Below the pieces are notes generated by a model that ran no database searches, had not been told where the DNA came from, and was given only the letters and a program-made list of their open reading frames with translations. Shown here piece after piece: positions 59,066-64,000 of a DNA stretch of 64,000 nucleotides (position 1 is its first letter; every line of letters starts with the position of its first letter). Position numbers and translations under genes: made by a program. Origin of the DNA: Oscheius onirici (taxonomy: Eukaryota > Nematoda > Chromadorea > Rhabditida > Rhabditidae); NCBI GenBank assembly GCA_932521025.1, contig OW051469.1:10056398-10120397 (forward strand), written 5' to 3'.

Positions 59066-61769
59066 ATGGCGCCGACTCTTCTTCTTGATTACGATGAGCT
59101 TCTGGTAATTTCTTATCTTTCTTGGGATCTTCTGTTCCGGTTTTGACTGAAAAAAAAGATGAAAGCTTTCCAAAGGTGAAGAAAACAGATTGGTTTTCAG
59201 CGCAACGCTATGGAATCCTACGTGGCCGACATCAATACTGAGGGCGGCAAAACGACCATCATTTTCACCTTGAAGGAGAAGGCTGGTGCACTGGCTGAGA
59301 CGCTGAAGATTTTCCAGGTTTGTGGTTTTGAAGATTTCCTGTGAAAGATTATCTTCTAGGAAGGTTAGACCTTAAAAATTTGATCAGTGAACAAACCTTG
59401 GCAATGATCAAAATGTTCTTTCCCACCACTCTCTACGATTACAGTAGTCAAGAGTCACGCTGTTCCCATTCCAGTTGAACTGGAACACTTTAGTCCCGAG
59501 ATAAACAGAGTAATCGAATCTGTTACCACGTGACCCCCTACAGTTCCTCTATCAAGAGAGAGAAAATGCGTCAGAGAAGATGTCTGGTCCATCTCATTTT
59601 CCTGTCCCCCAACTCTAATCAAATCAGCGATTGTGTTGCGTGTCTTCCTTGACAATCGCAACATTTTTTGCTGTTGGGAGAGAGACTGTAACAGGGTTTC
59701 TATTTCGTCTACACGTGGTACAGGAACGCGTGACGAGTCAGGTTCGGACGAGTGGGAGGCAATAAAAATGAGGGTAACGATGAGAAATCAGAAGATCACA
59801 AATGGGTCTGCCTTTATCTGACCCAGACTCTCTGAATTCCAGTTCAAAACCTACAGTACTTTTCAGGCCCACGAAGTCAATCTCTCCCACATCGAATCCC
59901 GTCCCTCCAAAAGCCATGACGGTTGCTACGAAATCCTCGTCGAGTGTGCTGAAAACGAGCCCCAAACCAAGGTCGAGAATCTGATTGGACTGTTCAAGAA
60001 GCACGGAAGCGGAGTAGTCGTTCAGGACCACACTCGTCAAAAGCAGAACAATGAATCTGTGCCTTGGTTTCCTCAGAAGATTACTGACATTGATCAGTTT
60101 GCGAACAGAATTTTGAGCTATGGAGCGGAGCTCGATTCGGATCATCCGGGATTCACTGATCAGGTCTACAGAGAACGCAGAAAGTACTTTGCTGACATTG
60201 CCTTCAATTACAGACAGTGAGTTTTTTTTGTTTAAGAGATCAAGAGATACTGTAGTATAAGCCAGCTGGACCATAATTAGTCCAAAAAGAGTTCAGTTTC
60301 TGTCTCCCAGATTCTCTTTTTTTTCTAATAATCTATTTTCAGCGGAGACAAAATTCCCCGTATTGAGTACACTGCGGAAGAGATTGGAACCTGGAGGACA
60401 GTCTACAATGAACTGGTCAGTCTCTACCCAAAACACGCCTGTCAAGAGTTCAACTACATCTTTCCCCTGCTCCAGCAGAACTGCGGCTTCGGACCCGACC
60501 AGATTCCTCAGCTGCAAGACGTCTCCGACTTTTTGCACGGTAAATTAGCGACAAAGGGCAACCGTGGGTGGGGCTACGAAAAAAACGAGATTCATTTTTG
60601 GTCATGGTTGAGTGAACAAATGGGAAAGAAACAATCATATCAATTTGGAGAAGGGGAAAAATAGAAAGGCATTCTGACCTGGTCCAATTTTAGGATAAGA
60701 GCAAGATGCTGTAATATCTGACTTGAATCATTGAAATAGCCTAAACGATAGAACAGACCCAATTTTAGGATAAGAGTGTTATGATGTAGAATTTCGAGAC
60801 ATAGCCCGATTTACGGTAGCCTACACGATTAGTCCGACCTTTTTTTTAGGATAAGAGCGGGATACTGTAGATTTGAATTGGATTATCGACGGGGCTACAG
60901 TATAAGATTGATTTCAGATTGTACCGGCTTCCAGCTCCGTCCCGTAGCCGGTCTCCTTTCTTCCCGTGACTTTCTCGCCGGTCTAGCCTTCCGCGTCTTC
61001 CATTCAACTCAATATATCCGACATCATTCCGCACCGAAATATACCCCGGAACCGTAAGATTTCCAAACTTTTTCAAGCAAAAAAAATCATAATTTAGTGA
61101 TATTTGTCACGAACTTCTCGGCCACGCTCCTCTCTTCGCCGACGTCGAGTTTGCTCAGTTCTCTCAAGAGATCGGACTGGCTTCTCTTGGAGCAACTGAC
61201 GAAACTATTGAAAAGCTGGCTACTGTAAATTTTTCTCCCAATTGTCTGGAAAGATATTTCAGTTGTACTGGTTTACTATCGAGTTCGGTCTGTGCCTGCA
61301 GAACGGACAGAAGAAGGCGTATGGTGCTGGTCTGTTGAGCTCTTTTGGAGAGCTACAGTATGCTCTCAGCGATAAGGTGAGTAAGGAGAGACAGAGAAAA
61401 ATAGAGTAAGGAAAACAGAGAGACTGAAAGACAGTAAACCACAAAATTTTTAGCCAGCCGTCGACTCCTTCGAACCTCACACCTGTGCCGAGACCAAGTA
61501 TCCGATCACAGAGTACCAGCCCAAATATTTCCTGGCTGAATCGTTTAACAGCGCTAAGAACAAGCTCAAGTAAGACTATTTGTCTCCCAGAACAGCCATC
61601 TTTCAGGACATGGGCAGCCACAATCCCTCGTCCCTTCCAAGTCCGTTACAATGCCTACACCCAACGAGTTGAAGTACTGGACAAAGTTTCAGCCCTCCAA
61701 AGACTTGCCAGAGAAATCAAAGGCGAAATGGCTACTCTTGAAGATGCTTTGGGAAAAGTTCACGTCTAA
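59066..61769 (+). CDS. PAH: Phenylalanine 4-hydroxylase
   Basis: Tetrahydrobiopterin- and iron-dependent hydroxylation of phenylalanine to tyrosine, cytosolic. Nine exons (59,066-59,104; 59,201-59,317; 59,867-60,216; 60,343-60,539; 60,918-61,053; 61,098-61,224; 61,263-61,376; 61,454-61,569; 61,607-61,769) join exactly to 452 residues, the same length as human PAH. N-terminal ACT regulatory domain ([28 protein letters not shown]). Catalytic domain with [58 protein letters not shown] (His pair for iron split by an intron), and the iron-binding Glu likely in [12 protein letters not shown]-terminal oligomerisation helix follows. The ACT domain and overall length favour PAH over tryptophan or tyrosine hydroxylase. 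AATAAA at about 61,786. Confidence 0.96.
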
Positions 61770-61850
61770 TTGTGAATCTGTATAAAATAAATTGTATTTT
61801 CTTCAATAGTTTGTAGACTATATAAACGTTTTTAACAAAGGACTGTAGAT

Positions 61851-63147
61851 ATGTCCCTTATAGGACTCCTTCTACTTGTGGCAGCTACTATGGCAGCCGG
61901 AAAAGAGGATCGTTCGCACCTTCTACTGAACTACATTTCTCCCACTGCGATGAGTATTGCTATTGGAGCTGTAGTCACACTTTTGGCTGGCCTGGCTGCC
62001 GCTTGCTATTTTGATTTCAAAGGAAGGAGGGGTCTACCGAGTGAGTTTTTTTTGCTAGAACTGTAGAACCTCTTGTTTTAAAGAACATAACTTGGGGATA
62101 TACGGAGCAGTGAGATTCAGATTGGCCAAAAAATTATTATGTTGTGATAAAAAAAACTGATCAGGCTCGACTTACCCGAAGATTGTTTTCTTTCTCAAAA
62201 AGGACAGTAATCCAAAAACTTTTCGCTTTGAGACCTGTTGATCTAATGAAACATTTGATACTCAGTCGTGCAGCTAAATTCAAAATTTAGTGGCAGTGCC
62301 TGTTTGTTTTTAATCGAAGAATATTACACCTAAATTCTAGAATCTTCTCGTCTACACGAAAAGTCTGTCTGGCTGCCTCGAGAGTGTCAGATCCGTCAAG
62401 TCGTCGCTGCAGCTCTGCCCCAGGAGAACAAGTCTGACGATGAGCCTTCGACCGCCGTCCAGATTGGCGATCTCCAGCAGGAGGCCGCCACTCAGCATTC
62501 CCGCTTTGAAGGAGTCTCTTCCCATTTGGATGTCCAGGAAAAGCACAACAGAATCATCGAGGCCATATATCAGGCTTCTGGACGAGATATTCCCGATGAG
62601 TACAAGTCGAAAATGGGACCTGTTGATGTCAAGTTGGGTCAAAAGGAGCTAGACAGTGGGTGATTACCGTATTTTTTAAAGAAAAGCATTTTAGAAATGG
62701 CTCATCCTTTTGAGGCTATCATGGAAGAGAATGATGAGGATCTTTTCGAGAGAACTCAAAGGTCAGAGAAGACGAAAAAGAGAAAAAAAGGAAACATCGA
62801 AAGAGGAGGAGGCTGCAGAGGAAATCAAGCCGACTGATACTGTTCTTACTGTAAAGGTAAACTTTTTCCCTGATTCTCTGTCACTCAGTCTCTCAGACGG
62901 GGGATTTAAACAATTTTTTCAGATCGGTGACGCCACCGCAACTGCCATCATTGAGGTCAAGAAGAGTGATGAGAAGGATAAGAAAGTGGAAAAGGAGAAG
63001 GAGGAAAAGAAGAAGGCTCTCGACGATGAGGACAAGAAACCTGAAGTGAAGAAGAAAAGTCCTGACAGAACGACGGAGATAAAAAAAGACGAGACAGAGA
63101 CGACGGAAAAGTCCGACAAGGTTGATGAAAAGAGCGAAAAGAAGTAG
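61851..63147 (+). CDS. Uncharacterised membrane protein with Lys/Glu-rich tail, one-base frame slip
   Basis: Four exons (61,851-62,040; 62,341-62,655; 62,695-62,856; 62,923-63,147). The N-terminus has a signal-like LLLLVAATMAAGK and a second helix (AMSIAIGAVVTLLAGLAAAC) followed by DFKGRRG, a single-pass layout with the tail probably cytosolic. The middle (GVSSHLDVQEKHNRIIEAIY, SGRDIPDEYKSKM) is conserved-looking, and the last exon is highly charged (KKSDEKDKKVEKEKEEKKK). The exon lengths sum to one base more than a multiple of three. The shift falls in the A-rich run 62,771-62,795; one fewer A would give about 296 residues. No family recognised. It starts 82 nt after the PAH stop on the same strand. 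Confidence 0.6.
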
Positions 63148-63229
63148 AGATACGCATGATGATAAAGTATTTGTGCTGAACTTAATGGAAAAATTTATTA
63201 ATGAGTAGATGCTCCAAATTTACAAAAAC

Positions 63230-64000
63230 TTAGACACCTCGAGCCTCGTTGATGGTGACAGTATCCACCTCGACGTCTCCGTCAATTTCGACAGTCTTGA
63301 CGTCGCTGGGAGCTCCTCTGTGAGCGAAGGTGGCGAAACGCTTTCCGTTGAAGAAGATCTGGTAGCTGAATTCTTCGTTGACGATGGTCAAGTCGAAGAC
63401 TTCTCCCTTGGAGATAGGCATCTTGCCCTCGCGTTCTTCAGCTCCCCAAATGTTGTCCTTCATGGCATTGCGGACGATGGCTCCTTCTCCGTAGCGGATA
63501 GAGACCTGAATCAGAGTCATGGTCACTGTTAGTATTCTCACCTGAAGAGCATATTCCTTATTCTCACGGTACAGATTGACATTGACACGCTTTCCATTCG
63601 GCAGAGCAGAAATGTCGAGTCTTTTTCCGGGAGTCAGTTCAGCGATTGCCATGTACGGGGTGGGGTAGTTACGACCTCCATAGTGGAAGAGACAAAGCTT
63701 GGAGAGATCTCCCTTGATTGAAACATGATCAATTCCGTCCAGAGGCTGGCGCTGCTCAAAAGTTCCAATCTCAACACGGTTGGCGAAGACCCAAAGTGAG
63801 ATATTAGATTGTAAAGAATCCCCCATACCTTGAACTGGTTCTCGAGAATCTTTACACGAAGATCAAACTCCTGGCCGGCCTTGAAGGGATTAGAGATGCG
63901 CTGCTCATTCTCGGACCAATTGCCGTTCTGGAAGGTGTTGTAGACGAACTTTCCGGAGAAGATTCCCTCATCGAAGCGGATGGAGAAGTGGAGAGGCAGA
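63230..64000 (-). CDS. Galectin (tandem-repeat type), C-terminal part, runs off the window
   Basis: Beta-galactoside-binding lectin. Exons on the minus strand: from the window edge to 63,829 (end of the first carbohydrate domain, HFSIRFDEGIFSGKFVYNT, then GNWSENEQRISNPFKAGQEF), 63,542-63,790 (FANRVEIGTFEQRQPLDG, DGIDHVSIKGDL, then start of the second domain YPTPYMAIAEL) and 63,230-63,506 (VSIRYGEGAIVRNAMKDNIW, GAEEREGKMPISKGEVFDL). The last two exons hold the W..EER.. sugar-contact motif of the second domain. The layout matches nematode LEC-1-type two-domain galectins. The intron 63,791-63,828 ends in GG rather than AG (see findings). Confidence 0.93.

Overview
The window is nuclear DNA from a nematode-like metazoan. 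Coding exons are short and separated mostly by 35-60 nt GT-AG introns with T-rich acceptors of the ttttcag / atttag type. Several start codons sit 0-6 nt behind an acceptor-like sequence with no exon in front of it, the pattern expected of spliced-leader trans-splicing. The recognisable proteins are conserved animal proteins. The sequence does not settle the species.

Layout. 1-3,690 is largely non-coding, with one possible 37-codon two-exon gene. 3,694-17,385 (-) is the RNA polymerase I largest subunit in about 26 exons; one intron holds a complete antisense histidine-phosphatase gene (7,805-9,482, +) and another holds a 622-bp foldback element. 17.4-19.7 kb is intergenic, with a 413-bp foldback element and a small possible gene. 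19,760-22,526 (+) is SF3A1. 22,691-27,498 (-) is a co-directional cluster of prefoldin 2, DDX49, a DMAC1-like protein and an unknown gene. 28,412-32,471 (+) is selenocysteine lyase, with an antisense BAR-domain gene in one intron and two abutting foldback elements in the next. 32,566 to about 39,276 (-) is holocarboxylase synthetase (biotin protein ligase) with a long N-terminal half. 40,431-42,039 (-) is a Mutator-like transposase. 42,459-44,199 (+) is a Ser/Arg-rich protein with a hairpin MITE in its last intron. 44.8-48.9 kb is an unidentified, possibly decaying gene with a degenerate RTE-type retrotransposon in an intron. 50.1-51.2 kb holds a Ser-rich protein and an orphan exon pair. 51,703-56,903 (-) is UTP12/WDR3. 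57.1-58.3 kb holds small uncertain genes. 59,066-61,769 (+) is phenylalanine hydroxylase. 61,851-63,147 (+) is a Lys/Glu-rich membrane protein. 63,230 to the end (-) is the C-terminal part of a galectin.

RPA1, DDX49 and WDR3/UTP12 all act in ribosome production, SF3A1 in splicing, prefoldin 2 in folding, and HLCS, SCLY and PAH in cofactor and amino-acid metabolism. I see no dedicated pathway cluster and no convincing new molecular system. The unusual content is structural: genes nested antisense in introns, at least five long inverted-repeat elements, three tRNA-like (pol III-like) sequences inside repeats or introns, and a few places where a gene model breaks by one base.
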